From NCBI RefSeq assembly GCF_016019885.1, contig NZ_JAEANY010000001.1, positions 124,001 to 188,000 on the forward strand: a DNA stretch of 64,000 nucleotides, in the 5' to 3' direction. Positions 50,561-62,197 of the stretch are shown piece by piece. A program made the translations under genes and the position numbers. Under the pieces are notes generated by a model. That model was given only the letters and a program-made list of their open reading frames with translations. It searched no databases and was not told where the DNA came from. The stretch's first letter is position 1. Every line of letters starts with the position of its first letter. This DNA is from Aurantiacibacter sediminis. Lineage in GTDB: Bacteria; Pseudomonadota; Alphaproteobacteria; Sphingomonadales; Sphingomonadaceae.

Positions 50561-51235
50561 TTAGGCAGCAGCAAGCTGCTTGCGGCGACGGATGCCCCAT
50601 GCACCGGCAATGCCCAGACCGAAGAGCAACAGACCCGCAGGAGCCGGAACCGGAGTGCCCGGAACGTGGGTAAGATCGAAATTGATATCGAAATGCGGGA
50701 TGCTGTTGAGGTGCGGATCAAGCATGTTCAGCCATGACGAACCGCCGAAATCCATCGTCTTGTCATTCGCGCCGATGCCGAACTGGAAAACGGTATCGCC
50801 AGCGAAGGGATCGCTCGGGTTCAGCGTGTAGGTGATCCCTGCCACGGTGATCGTGCCCATGGCGCTGGTGAAATAGTCCTGAACCGAAGGATCGTAAGGA
50901 CCACCGCGAGCCTTATAGTCGAAGCCGGTGCCGTCGAGCGTATCGATCAGGCCGCTGAGCGACAGGTCCAGCGTGGCGACTTCGCCCTGCGCGTTGATGG
51001 CCGTGCCGCTAAACGTGCCCGTGCCAGCGTGGGTGTCGACCGAGAAGGTGACATCGTCCTGGAAGGAGAACCGGCGATCGCAGCCGCTACGCAGCGAATT
51101 GACCCACAGGCCGTGCGAGCAGCCCGTCTGGTTCGTCGCATTGCTCACATCGTAATCGAGGACATCGGCATGGGCCGGTGTCGCGATCGTTGCCAGCGCC
51201 AATGCTGCGCTGGAAAGTGCGAGTTTGAGTTTCAT
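50561..51235 (-). CDS. PEP-CTERM sorting-signal protein
   Basis: A 224-residue exported protein. A Sec signal (MKLKLALSSAALALATIATP, cleavage at AHA) opens it. The C-terminus VPAPAGLLLFGLGIAGAWGI followed by RRRKQ is a PEP-CTERM-type tripartite signal: motif, membrane helix, Arg cluster. The body is Gly/Asp/Ser/Thr-rich and beta-like (VTFSVDTHAGTGTFSGTAIN) with two Cys near the N-terminus. Exosortase would cut it and pass it to the surface. ATG 51235 has GGGGG upstream. It is divergent from gyrB. Confidence 0.85.
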   Translation of the reverse strand: MKLKLALSSAALALATIATPAHADVLDYDVSNATNQTGCSHGLWVNSLRSGCDRRFSFQDDVTFSVDTHAGTGTFSGTAINAQGEVATLDLSLSGLIDTLDGTGFDYKARGGPYDPSVQDYFTSAMGTITVAGITYTLNPSDPFAGDTVFQFGIGANDKTMDFGGSSWLNMLDPHLNSIPHFDINFDLTHVPGTPVPAPAGLLLFGLGIAGAWGIRRRKQLAAA

Positions 51236-51342
51236 ATTCTTGCCCCCATTGGACGTGATTCCATTTGGCTGATGCTTGGGTGGCCGATGACGGTTTGCGA
51301 AGCCATCGCGCAAATCCGGGCGTATCAAAACGGAGCAAGTAG

Positions 51343-54000
<2,658 letters not shown>

Positions 54001-54012
54001 GCGGAGCGCTCG

Positions 54013-55113
54013 GTGAATACAGCAGGCAGTCGCGAGAACCTCGAAACAGGCGGCTACCTGCTGTTCCTTCTGCTGGTGACCGCAGGCTTCCTGTTCGTTT
54101 CCTGGCCTTTCGCTTCCCCGCTGCTTTTCGCGACGCTGGCTGCGATCATGTTCCAGCCCATGTATCAGTGGTTCCTGAAAAAGATGGGCGGCGGCGCAAA
54201 CCGTGCAGCGATCGCGACGCTGCTGGTCATCACCTTTGCGGTGATCCTGCCTGCGCTTTTCATCGGCAGTGTGGTCGTGGAGCAGGCGACCGCAGTGGTT
54301 CTCGCCTTTCAGCGCGGAGAGATTGATCTCATCGGCTGGTTCAATGCGGTTCAGGCCGCGTTGCCGGAGGTCGTGCGCGAAAATTTGGACGGCGAGGGAC
54401 TGGGCACAGCCGAACTGGTCCAGCAGCGCGTGCAGGAATTGGCGCTCGAGTCATCAGGCCTGATCGCGCGGGAAGCGCTCGCCATCACCGGCAGCGCCGT
54501 CGGCTTTGTGCTCTCCTTCGGCGTTGGCCTCTATGTCGTCTATTTCCTGCTGCGCGATGGCAAGGAAATCGGCGAGCGTGTTCTCGCCCACCTGCCCCTC
54601 GCCAGCAATGTTGCCGAGCGTCTGGCGCATCGTTTTCTTTCCATTGTGCGTGCGACGATCAAAGGGTCGGTCGTGGTGGGGCTGGTGCAGGGCCTGCTCG
54701 GCTCAATCACCTATTGGATTGCGGGAATGCCTTCGGTCGTGCTGCTCGGCCTGCTGACCGCGCTCTTCTCGCTCGTGCCCGCTATCGGCCCCGCCATCGT
54801 CTGGGTGCCTGTGGCCGCATATTTACTGGCGATGGGCGATATCTGGCAGGGCGTAGTCGTGCTGATTTCAGGTGTCGCGATCATCGGGATGGTCGACAAT
54901 GTATTGCGCCCAATTCTTGTAGGCCGCGATACGGGCATTCCCGACTGGATGATCCTGATCACGACGCTGGGCGGCATTGCGGCGATGGGCATTGCCGGGA
55001 TCGTGGTGGGCCCGATGGCCGCTGGCCTGTTTCTCGCCGGATGGGGCATTTTGCTCGAAATGCGCACAGAGGAAGCCTATCGCGCTGGTGGGGCACCTGA
55101 GGCCACTTCGTAG
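54013..55113 (+). CDS. AI-2E family transporter
   Basis: A 366-residue membrane protein of the AI-2E (PerM/YdiK) family with seven to eight helices. FVSWPFASPLLFATLAAIMF, GVGLYVVYFLLRDGKEIGER, and the signature TYWIAGMPSVVLLGLLTALF with SLVPAIGPAIVWVPVAAYLL are clear. Members export small molecules or ions; autoinducer export is not implied. GTG 54013 has GGAG 7 nt upstream. It probably forms an operon with gyrB, which is 12 bp upstream, and continues toward the M50 gene. Confidence 0.9.
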   Translation: MNTAGSRENLETGGYLLFLLLVTAGFLFVSWPFASPLLFATLAAIMFQPMYQWFLKKMGGGANRAAIATLLVITFAVILPALFIGSVVVEQATAVVLAFQRGEIDLIGWFNAVQAALPEVVRENLDGEGLGTAELVQQRVQELALESSGLIAREALAITGSAVGFVLSFGVGLYVVYFLLRDGKEIGERVLAHLPLASNVAERLAHRFLSIVRATIKGSVVVGLVQGLLGSITYWIAGMPSVVLLGLLTALFSLVPAIGPAIVWVPVAAYLLAMGDIWQGVVVLISGVAIIGMVDNVLRPILVGRDTGIPDWMILITTLGGIAAMGIAGIVVGPMAAGLFLAGWGILLEMRTEEAYRAGGAPEATS

Positions 55114-55157
55114 ATTGGGGCTTGCACCTTTACAGGTGCGATCCCGATATAGCGCCC

Positions 55158-55880
55158 ATGAATTACGGCGTTCGAAAAGGCAGTCAGGAAGAACAGGTCG
55201 GCAGACTGGTGCTTACTGGAGTTTTGGTGATCGCCCTGCCGGCGCTGCCATTCGGCAATTACCTGCTTTTCCCCTTCACCATCCTGACCACTTGGTTTCA
55301 TGAAATGGGCCACGGTCTGACGGCGATGCTGCTCGGCCTCGATTTCGAGAGATTGGTGCTCCTGCCGAATGGATCGGGCTATGCCGAAAGCACATCGAGC
55401 GGTCCGCTCTCCGCCCCATCGCGAGCCCTGATTGCGGCTGGAGGCCCGATCGGCCCGAGCGTCTTTGGCGCAGGCCTAATCATAGCCAGCAGTCGGCGCG
55501 AGTGGTGGAAGCCCGCTTTGCTGGGCCTTGCGGCAATCATCGCGCTATCCGTCGTGATCTGGGTGCGCAGCCTGACGGGGCTCATTGTCCTGCCATTGCT
55601 CGCGGCTGGCCTGATCTGGATCGCTCTTAAGGGCAAAGCGTGGGCACAGCGCTTCACGCTCCAATTCCTCGGCGTGCTGGCCGCGCTCAGCATGTTTCGC
55701 GATTGGGATTATCTGTTTTCCGAAGGCGGATTGATCGGCGGGCGCGCCATGCCGTCCGACACTGCGATCATGGAGCAGGCGCTGTTCCTGCCGCACTGGC
55801 TTTGGGCTGGCCTGATCATCGCCATTTCAGGCGCGCTGATTGGTTTCAGCCTGAAATACGCGCTCAATCGGCAGGGCTGA
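55158..55880 (+). CDS. M50 family membrane metallopeptidase
   Basis: A 240-residue integral membrane protein. The zinc motif HEMGH is at residues 48-52 inside a membrane segment (TILTTWFHEMGHGLTAMLLG). Five or six further helices follow. PSRALIAAGGPIGPSVFGAG may hold the second conserved region. It belongs to the short M50B-like group; whether it cleaves proteins is unproven. ATG 55158 has a weak ribosome site, and an upstream TTG would add 12 residues. The end overlaps the convergent EEP gene by 17 bp. Confidence 0.8.
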   Translation: MNYGVRKGSQEEQVGRLVLTGVLVIALPALPFGNYLLFPFTILTTWFHEMGHGLTAMLLGLDFERLVLLPNGSGYAESTSSGPLSAPSRALIAAGGPIGPSVFGAGLIIASSRREWWKPALLGLAAIIALSVVIWVRSLTGLIVLPLLAAGLIWIALKGKAWAQRFTLQFLGVLAALSMFRDWDYLFSEGGLIGGRAMPSDTAIMEQALFLPHWLWAGLIIAISGALIGFSLKYALNRQG

Positions 55881-56997
55881 ACGCTTCATCCTCATCGCCA
55901 TCAGGCAAAGTAAGGTTTTCCGCATCGGGCCCTTCGCCGCCTTGTGAGGCTGCTTCCAGCTCTTCGCGCGCATCTTCAATCGCCTCTTCGGTCAGTTCGG
56001 GTGCTTCCTGCTGGCCGGAAAAGCGCGCGCTTTGCTGGCACAATTCGACTTCGAGCGGAAAATGATCCGACCCGACATCCGGGCCGACATCGAAGCGGAT
56101 CACACCGAAATCATCGGTGTGAAAAACATGGTCAAGCGGCCACCGCATCAGCGGATTTCGGGCATTGAAAGTGGCGTGGAAACCGCGACCGATGCGCGGA
56201 TCGACCACTTGTCCGATGCGCTGAAACGTCTCGGTCACGCGCGACCATCCGACATCGTTGAAATCGCCGATCACGATCGTCGGGCGACCGGATTCGCGCA
56301 CAAGATCGGCGAGCAGGACAAGCTCGGCATCACGCTGCCCGCTATCTTGCCCGGGCTTGGGCGGACGCGGATGGACCGCAAACAGCGTTGGCAAGCTGCC
56401 ATCCTCCCGGCGAAGGCGTGTGCGGATCGACGGGGTGCCGCCTCCCGCCAGCTGGTTGCGCTCCGCATCCACCAACTCAAACCGAGACCACAGCGCCATG
56501 CCATAGGTATTGTCGAGCGGGATTTTCACCGAATGCGGATAGCGTTCATCAAGCGCTTCGGAGAGCGCGTCGGTCCACGCCTGGTCGTTCTCCATGGCGA
56601 GGAAAATGTCCGGATCAGCGCTAAGCACATAGTCGATGGTGCGCTGGTAATCGGTATTGCTCTGCAGGACATTGAGCGCAACCATCGACAGCGCGTTTAC
56701 TGGTTCGCACTGCTCGGCATCGACGGCCTGCTTGGAGGCAAGCGGGCTGTAGGGGAATATCTGATAAACCTGAAACGCCATTGCGAGCACGCCGAGGCCG
56801 CTCCAGATCACCAGCCGCTTCGCGCGCAACACGAACAGCGTGGCGAGCGCCAACACCAGCAGCACCACAATCTGTAGGCGCGGGAAATCGAAGCTGCGAA
56901 TCCACCATTTGTCCGCTGCAACAAACGCGACGATCGTCGCGATTACGCCGACTATAATCAGCAGGCGAGCAAAGCGGGCGATCCATACTTTCATCAC
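55864..56997 (-). CDS. Endonuclease/exonuclease/phosphatase-family membrane protein
   Basis: A 377-residue protein with three N-terminal helices (LLIIVGVIATIVAFVAADKW, IVVLLVLALATLFVLRAKRL, WSGLGVLAMAFQVYQIFPYS). An EEP hydrolase domain follows: MVALNVLQSNTDY, ADPDIFLAMENDQ, VIGDFNDVGWS and SDHFPLEVELC carry the Asn, Glu, Asp and His of the DNase I-like site. The C-terminal 40 residues are acidic. The catalytic domain would be periplasmic. The substrate (nucleic acid or phospholipid) is unknown. Confidence 0.85.
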   Translation of the reverse strand: MMKVWIARFARLLIIVGVIATIVAFVAADKWWIRSFDFPRLQIVVLLVLALATLFVLRAKRLVIWSGLGVLAMAFQVYQIFPYSPLASKQAVDAEQCEPVNALSMVALNVLQSNTDYQRTIDYVLSADPDIFLAMENDQAWTDALSEALDERYPHSVKIPLDNTYGMALWSRFELVDAERNQLAGGGTPSIRTRLRREDGSLPTLFAVHPRPPKPGQDSGQRDAELVLLADLVRESGRPTIVIGDFNDVGWSRVTETFQRIGQVVDPRIGRGFHATFNARNPLMRWPLDHVFHTDDFGVIRFDVGPDVGSDHFPLEVELCQQSARFSGQQEAPELTEEAIEDAREELEAASQGGEGPDAENLTLPDGDEDEAFSPAD

Positions 56998-57036
56998 GGC
57001 TGCTCATCACACAGCCCATGGCGAAAGTCACGCGGC

Positions 57037-58470
57037 TTACTGTGTCAGTTCTTCATCCTTGGCGAAGAAGAAAACCGTTGCCGCAGAAACAATTGCGAGC
57101 GCCGCGCACACCCATGCGGTGGTGGCAAAGCCGCTGACGAGCAGGCTTGGGTTAGCCGAGCCCCCGGTCAGGACAAAACCCAGCAGTGCCGTTGCGATCA
57201 GGCCCGCCGTGCGCGAGATGGCGTTGTTGATGCCGGATGCGACGCCGGTAAAGCGTTGCTCCACGGCATTCATCACGGCGGTCGTCAGGGGCGCGACGCT
57301 GGCCGCCATACCGAGCGCCATCACGATGAGGCCGGGAAGAATGCCGGTCCAATAGCTCATATCGGGCCCCACGCTGATCGCCATCAGTGCAAAACCAGCT
57401 GCGACCAGCAAAGGGCCGGCGGTTAGCATGAGGCGCATGCCCACTTTACTCGACAGCCCTCCGATTTGGCGAGAAAGAGCGCCCATGATGAGCGGAAACG
57501 GCAGCATCGCCGCGCCGGCAGCCGTCGCGCCATAGTCGAACGCATTAATGAGCATGAAAGGCAGCAACACCAGCAGCGCGCCCAGCGCCGCGTAAAGCAG
57601 AAGTGTCAGTATCGAGATGGCGCTGAACGATGCGCTGCCGAAAACGCCCATCGGCATCATCGCATCCTGACCCAGCCGATTTTCATTCCAGAAGAAGGCC
57701 GCCAGCGCGATGAGACCCACGGCAAGCGGCCCAACGGCTCCGGCCGAAAATCCTCCATCAGGCAAAGCCGTGAGGCCGTAGACCGTCCCACCGAGGCCGA
57801 GTGTCACGAGTCCAGCGCCGATAAAATCCAGCGGCGGCCTCTCGCCCTCCTCTTCGCGGCTTTCGCCGATTGCTCGCCAGCCGATCACTGCCGCGCCCAG
57901 CGCAAGCGGCAGGACGACGGCAAAGGCCCAGCGCCAATTCAGCCAATCGACCAGCACGCCGCCTGCCAAAGGTGCAGCAGCCCCCGCGATGGCCCCGGCT
58001 GCGGCCCAAGTCCCGATGGCCTTGCCGCGCGCTTTCCCGGTGAAGGCATCGGCGAGGATCGCCAGACTGTTCGGCGCAAGGATCGCCGCACCCACACCCT
58101 GCACCACCCGTGCGCCCAGCAGAATTTCGAGCGTGGGTGAGACAATGCAAGCCAGCGTCGCGGCGGAATACAATGCGAGGCCGAGCAGGAAGAGGCGTTT
58201 GCGACCGAAGCGGTCTCCCAACGCGCCTGCCACCAGCACCAAAGCCGAAAGCGGCAGCAGGTAGGAGTTGACGATCCACTGCACGCCGGCCGCATCCGTG
58301 CCGAAATCAGCTTGCATCTGCGGCAGCGCGACGTTGATGATTGCGCCCATGACGAAAGCGAGGCTCGATCCCAGCACCGTCGCGATCAGCGTGCCCGTTT
58401 GCGAAGGACAGGTGCCGCTGCCCTCGCGCCCGGCTGTTTCATCACATGGCGGGGCGAATGCGATGGCCAT
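57037..58470 (-). CDS. MFS transporter of the DHA2 (EmrB/QacA-like) group
   Basis: A 477-residue transporter with about 14 helices. LIATVLGSSLAFVMGAIINV and ALPQMQADFGTDAAGVQWIV NSYLL-type opening, LVLVAGALGDRFGRKRLFLL (motif A) and LGARVVQGVGAAILAPNSLA (motif C region) mark the DHA2 family, which exports drugs and other compounds by proton exchange. The substrate is unknown. No membrane fusion protein gene is adjacent. It is followed by a DUF1295 gene, 3 bp away. Confidence 0.9.
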   Translation of the reverse strand: MAIAFAPPCDETAGREGSGTCPSQTGTLIATVLGSSLAFVMGAIINVALPQMQADFGTDAAGVQWIVNSYLLPLSALVLVAGALGDRFGRKRLFLLGLALYSAATLACIVSPTLEILLGARVVQGVGAAILAPNSLAILADAFTGKARGKAIGTWAAAGAIAGAAAPLAGGVLVDWLNWRWAFAVVLPLALGAAVIGWRAIGESREEEGERPPLDFIGAGLVTLGLGGTVYGLTALPDGGFSAGAVGPLAVGLIALAAFFWNENRLGQDAMMPMGVFGSASFSAISILTLLLYAALGALLVLLPFMLINAFDYGATAAGAAMLPFPLIMGALSRQIGGLSSKVGMRLMLTAGPLLVAAGFALMAISVGPDMSYWTGILPGLIVMALGMAASVAPLTTAVMNAVEQRFTGVASGINNAISRTAGLIATALLGFVLTGGSANPSLLVSGFATTAWVCAALAIVSAATVFFFAKDEELTQ

Positions 58471-58473
58471 GGG

Positions 58474-59271
58474 TCAGCTGCCTTTGCTGGGCGGCATGGG
58501 AATGAAGGCGGAAGTCCGCTCGACATAGCGCTTGAATTCGTCGCCATATTTGTCGCGCATGCCGTCTTCCGTCATCGCTGCACCCGACCATTTGACGAGC
58601 GTGAAGGTGAGGAAGACAGGCCCGGCCACGGTCCATAGCGCGGTGGTGAAATCCACGCCTGCCACGACCAGCCATATGCCCCACCAGACGCATGCATCGC
58701 CGAAGTAATTGGGATGGCGGGTGTAGCGCCACAGGCCCTGATTCATGACTTCGCCGTCATTCGCCGGATCGGCCTTGAACCGGGCGAGCTGCCAATCGCC
58801 CACCCATTCGAAGAAAAGCCCGACCAGATACAGCATCAGCCCGGCGATCATCAAAAGACCGATTGAGGCCTCAGCCCCGGCGCGCAGAATGCCGAGCTGC
58901 GCAGGGCTGCTGACCAGCATGATGAGTACAGCCTGCAGCAGCCATACCTTCCACAGCGCCGTCAGCGCATATTTCACACGGTTATCCGGGTCAGGCAGGA
59001 TCTTGCGATAGCGGCTATCCTCTCCGCCGCCCAGAAATCGGCGCAATAGGTGAATGCCGAGGCGGACGCCCCATAGCACCGTCATGCCGCACAGCAGGAA
59101 TGCCACCGTCCCCGGCTCATCCGCGCGCCATAGCGAGAGGGCGGCGAGCGTTGCCATGGAAAAGCCCCAAACGGAATCGACGAAACTGACTTTGCCAAGG
59201 CCAATCGAGATCACCCAAAGCACCGCCATCGCTGCGAGCAGCGCCAGCGCATTGGGGATCAGCTCAGCCAC
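58474..59271 (-). CDS. DUF1295 membrane protein (steroid 5-alpha-reductase / isoprenylcysteine methyltransferase-like)
   Basis: A 265-residue protein with six to seven helices. VSFVDSVWGFSMATLAALSL and the C-terminal LWRYTRHPNYFGDACVWWGI identify DUF1295. The RHPNYFG motif is the NAD(P)H- or SAM-binding region shared with steroid reductases and ICMT-type methyltransferases. GTG 59271 overlaps the end of the acyltransferase gene by 8 bp, so they are coupled. The substrate is unknown; a lipid or fatty-acid role is likely from neighbours. Confidence 0.88.
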   Translation of the reverse strand: MAELIPNALALLAAMAVLWVISIGLGKVSFVDSVWGFSMATLAALSLWRADEPGTVAFLLCGMTVLWGVRLGIHLLRRFLGGGEDSRYRKILPDPDNRVKYALTALWKVWLLQAVLIMLVSSPAQLGILRAGAEASIGLLMIAGLMLYLVGLFFEWVGDWQLARFKADPANDGEVMNQGLWRYTRHPNYFGDACVWWGIWLVVAGVDFTTALWTVAGPVFLTFTLVKWSGAAMTEDGMRDKYGDEFKRYVERTSAFIPMPPSKGS

Positions 59272-59905
59272 GTTGCCTGCCCGGCCCTTCAACCTCGCCG
59301 CGCGCCTGGGCTTCCAGCAGTTTGAAGCGATCGAAATCGGGCAAGTTGGCGCGGTAAAATGCGGCGATCTTGGCAAGATCATCCTCAAAACTCTCACCCG
59401 GCATGATCGGCTCACCTATCGCGCCGTAGCGTTTCTCATAGTCGAACCAGACGGGCACAAATGGCACCCCGGCCGCCTTTGCGATATGCCAGAAGCCGCT
59501 GCGCCAGCGACCGTCGGATGAGCGGCTTCCTTCAGGCGCAATCACCAATGCGAGGCGATCCCGGCGCGCGAATTCAGCGGCCACCGCCTGCACATATCCG
59601 CCTTTGCGCGATCGATCGATCGGCATGCCGCCCATATCTTTCATGAAGCGCGTCATCGGCCATTTGAACAGCGTGTGCTTGCCGATGAAACTGGGCGCGA
59701 CGCCCATTTCGCGCACCGCTCCTGCAAAATAGACGAAATCCCAATTGGTGGTGTGCGGCGCGCCGAGCAGGATGAATTTGTTGAGCGGCGGCGGTGAGCC
59801 GAGTATCCGAAAGCCTTTGAGCCGATAGAGCCCGCGCAGGATGCGCCAGACAATGCGGGACAGCAGGCTTGGTGCGTGATCGGTGCGGTCTGGCGATTGC
59901 GGCAT
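59264..59905 (-). CDS. Lysophospholipid acyltransferase family protein (PlsC-like)
   Basis: A 213-residue acyltransferase. FILLGAPHTTNWDFVYFAGA contains H-T-T-N-W-D, the HX4D catalytic motif. GGMPIDRSRKGG and VIAPEGSRSSDGRWRSGF contain the second and third family motifs (EGSRS for EGTRS). It probably adds an acyl chain to a glycerolipid or sphingolipid. ATG 59905 has AGGAGA 4-6 nt upstream and is preferred to the longer frame. It is coupled to the DUF1295 gene. Confidence 0.9.
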   Translation of the reverse strand: MPQSPDRTDHAPSLLSRIVWRILRGLYRLKGFRILGSPPPLNKFILLGAPHTTNWDFVYFAGAVREMGVAPSFIGKHTLFKWPMTRFMKDMGGMPIDRSRKGGYVQAVAAEFARRDRLALVIAPEGSRSSDGRWRSGFWHIAKAAGVPFVPVWFDYEKRYGAIGEPIMPGESFEDDLAKIAAFYRANLPDFDRFKLLEAQARGEVEGPGRQRG

Positions 59906-59969
59906 TGTCTCTCCTGCAACCGGCCTAGCAGCCGCACGGGAGATTGCCAGTGGCTTGGCGAAAAGCGGG

Positions 59970-60275
59970 TCAGCTATTGCGCAGCGGGAAGCCGTGCCTT
60001 TCACGCAGCGCTGCGAGCAGCGCATCCTGCGTATTCACGAAACCGCCTTCCGCAAAAGCGAGCGCGGGGCAATTCTGATTGCTTTGACCCAGCGCCTCGA
60101 CCACCGCCGCGCGCGGCTTCGGCCAAGGGACGCGGACCACGTCCAGCTTCTCCGCCAGCTCCGGGAACAGCGCCAGCAGCCCGTCGACCTCGACACAATC
60201 GCGGCAGAAATACTCGCCGCCATCTTCGGAAGCGTAGGAGCGTTCGAGGATGAAGAGAGTGTCTTTGGTCACCAT
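59970..60275 (-). CDS. DUF3088 thioredoxin-like protein
   Basis: A 101-residue protein. DTLFILERSYASEDGGEYFC and RDCVEVDGLLALFPELAEKL are typical of DUF3088. It has YFCRDC (a CxxC-type pair) and WPKPRAAVVEALGQSNQNCP. A thioredoxin-like fold is likely. ATG 60275 overlaps the stop of the carboxyltransferase gene (TGATG), so it is the last member of the leucine-degradation-like operon. Its role there is unknown. Confidence 0.85.
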   Translation of the reverse strand: MVTKDTLFILERSYASEDGGEYFCRDCVEVDGLLALFPELAEKLDVVRVPWPKPRAAVVEALGQSNQNCPALAFAEGGFVNTQDALLAALRERHGFPLRNS

Positions 60276-61876
60276 CACATCCGGAACACGCCAAACTGCG
60301 GTCGCTGCGGTATCGGCGCTTCCAGACAGGCCGCGAGGCTCAGGCCCAGAACGTCGCGCGTTTGGACAGGGTCGATGACGCCGTCATCCCATAGGCGCGC
60401 GGTGGCGTAATAGGGGTTGCCTTCGTCCTCGTACTTCTGGCGGATCGGGGCCTTAAATTCCTCGGCCTGATCGTCGGTCCAGCTGTCGGCATCGCGGTGG
60501 ACGGTGGCGAGCACCGATGCGGCCTGTTCGCCGCCCATCACCGAGATGCGCGCATTGGGCCAGGTGAACATGAAGCGCGGGGAATAGGCGCGGCCGCACA
60601 TGCCGTAATTGCCCGCGCCGAAGCTGCCTCCGATCACCACGGTGATCTTGGGCACCTGCGCGGTGGCGACCGCGGTTACCAGTTTCGCGCCGTGCTTGGC
60701 GATGCCTTCCGCCTCATATTTGCCGCCGACCATGAAGCCGGAGATGTTCTGCAGGAACAGCAGCGGGATGCCGCGCTGGCAGGCAAGCTCGATAAAATGC
60801 GCGCCCTTCTGCGCGCTTTCGGAAAAAAGCACGCCATTATTTGCGAGGATCGCCACCGGCATGCCCCAGATATGCGCAAAGCCGCACACCAGAGTGGAGC
60901 CGTACTCGCGCTTGAATTCGTGAAATTCGCTGCCGTCCACGATGCGCGCGATCACTTCGTGCACATCGTATGGTGCGCGCACATCTTCGGGCACGATGGC
61001 GTAGAGATCTTCGGCATCGAATTTGGGCGAGCGCGGCTCTCGAATATCGAGCTTCGCGCCTTCATTGTGACCGAGATGGCTGACGATATCGCGCACGACG
61101 GTGAGCGCGTGCTCGTCATTCTCGGCCAAGTGATCGACCACGCCCGATTTCTTTGCATGCAGCGCGCCGCCGCCCAGATCCTCGGCGCTGATCTCTTCGC
61201 CCGTCGCGGCTTTCACAAGCGGCGGTCCGGCAAGGAAGATCGTCCCCTGTTCTTTCACGATGACGCTTTCGTCCGACATCGCGGGCACATAGGCCCCGCC
61301 CGCGGTACACGAGCCCATCACGCAGGCGATCTGCGGAATGCCCATGCTGCTCATCTGCGCCTGATTGTAGAAAATGCGCCCGAAATGGTCGCGGTCGGGG
61401 AAGACTTCGGCCTGGAACGGCAGGTTCGCCCCGCCGCTATCGACCAGATACACGCAAGGCAGCCGGTTCGCTTGCGCGATTTCCTGCGCGCGCAAGTGCT
61501 TCTTCACCGTCATCGGGTAATAGGAGCCGCCCTTCACGGTCGGATCATTCGCGGCGATCATCACCTGCCGACCGGAAACGCGCCCGATCCCGGCAATCAT
61601 CGACGCGCCGTTAACATCCCCGCCATACATGCCGTGCGCCGCCAGCTGGCCGATCTCAAGGAAAGGCGAGCCCGGATCGAGTAATCGCTCAACCCGCTCA
61701 CGCGGCAACAGCTTACCGCGCGAAACATGCTTCTCCCGATGCCGCTCGGGCCCGCCGAGCGCGGCTTCTGCCACCTTGGCGCGCAGCTCTTCGGCGAGAG
61801 CCTTGTTATGATCGAAGCGCGCCTTTGCATCGGGCGCTTCGCGGTCGAGAGTAGTCGTGAGAATGGGTGCTGTCAT
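60275..61876 (-). CDS. mccB: Methylcrotonoyl-CoA carboxylase carboxyltransferase (beta) subunit
   Basis: A 533-residue biotin-dependent carboxyltransferase. It has [60 protein letters not shown], and [20 protein letters not shown], which hold the two oxyanion-hole Gly segments. The pairing with isovaleryl-CoA dehydrogenase points to MCC rather than propionyl-CoA carboxylase. It acts on 3-methylcrotonyl-CoA in leucine breakdown. ATG 61876 has AAGGA 10 nt upstream. The biotin-carrying alpha subunit is not next to it. Confidence 0.9.
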   Translation of the reverse strand: MTAPILTTTLDREAPDAKARFDHNKALAEELRAKVAEAALGGPERHREKHVSRGKLLPRERVERLLDPGSPFLEIGQLAAHGMYGGDVNGASMIAGIGRVSGRQVMIAANDPTVKGGSYYPMTVKKHLRAQEIAQANRLPCVYLVDSGGANLPFQAEVFPDRDHFGRIFYNQAQMSSMGIPQIACVMGSCTAGGAYVPAMSDESVIVKEQGTIFLAGPPLVKAATGEEISAEDLGGGALHAKKSGVVDHLAENDEHALTVVRDIVSHLGHNEGAKLDIREPRSPKFDAEDLYAIVPEDVRAPYDVHEVIARIVDGSEFHEFKREYGSTLVCGFAHIWGMPVAILANNGVLFSESAQKGAHFIELACQRGIPLLFLQNISGFMVGGKYEAEGIAKHGAKLVTAVATAQVPKITVVIGGSFGAGNYGMCGRAYSPRFMFTWPNARISVMGGEQAASVLATVHRDADSWTDDQAEEFKAPIRQKYEDEGNPYYATARLWDDGVIDPVQTRDVLGLSLAACLEAPIPQRPQFGVFRM

Positions 61877-61897
61877 ATGCGGCAAATCCTTGCGGCT

Positions 61898-62197
61898 TTA
61901 TGCGTGTGGGGGCAAGCCCTCAACTATGATAACCTGACCCTCGCTGGCGTTCAGGCGATCCTTGGCGATGGCGCGATATTCGGGTGATGTGATCCATGCC
62001 TTGGCGGCGGCTTTATCCGGAAATTCGATAAGGACCGAGCGGGTGTAGTCCCAATCGCCTTCGAGGACTTCGGGCGCTTCGTCGACGCTCAGCAGCTTGC
62101 CCTGGAACTTGGAGAAAACACGCATGAATGCGGCTTCATACCTGTCATAGCTCTCGCGATCATGAATGCGGAAACGGGCGATGATGTAGGCGGGCAT
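61898..62197 (-). CDS. DUF1330 family protein
   Basis: A 99-residue ferredoxin-like alpha/beta protein. MPAYIIARFRIHDRESYDRY and LEGDWDYTRSVLIEFPDKAA AKAWITSPEYRAIA mark DUF1330. Members form small dimers of unknown catalytic role. Start and stop overlap the ivd stop by one base (TAATG). It lies between ivd and mccB, a less common insertion in the leucine-degradation operon. Confidence 0.9.
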   Translation of the reverse strand: MPAYIIARFRIHDRESYDRYEAAFMRVFSKFQGKLLSVDEAPEVLEGDWDYTRSVLIEFPDKAAAKAWITSPEYRAIAKDRLNASEGQVIIVEGLPPHA

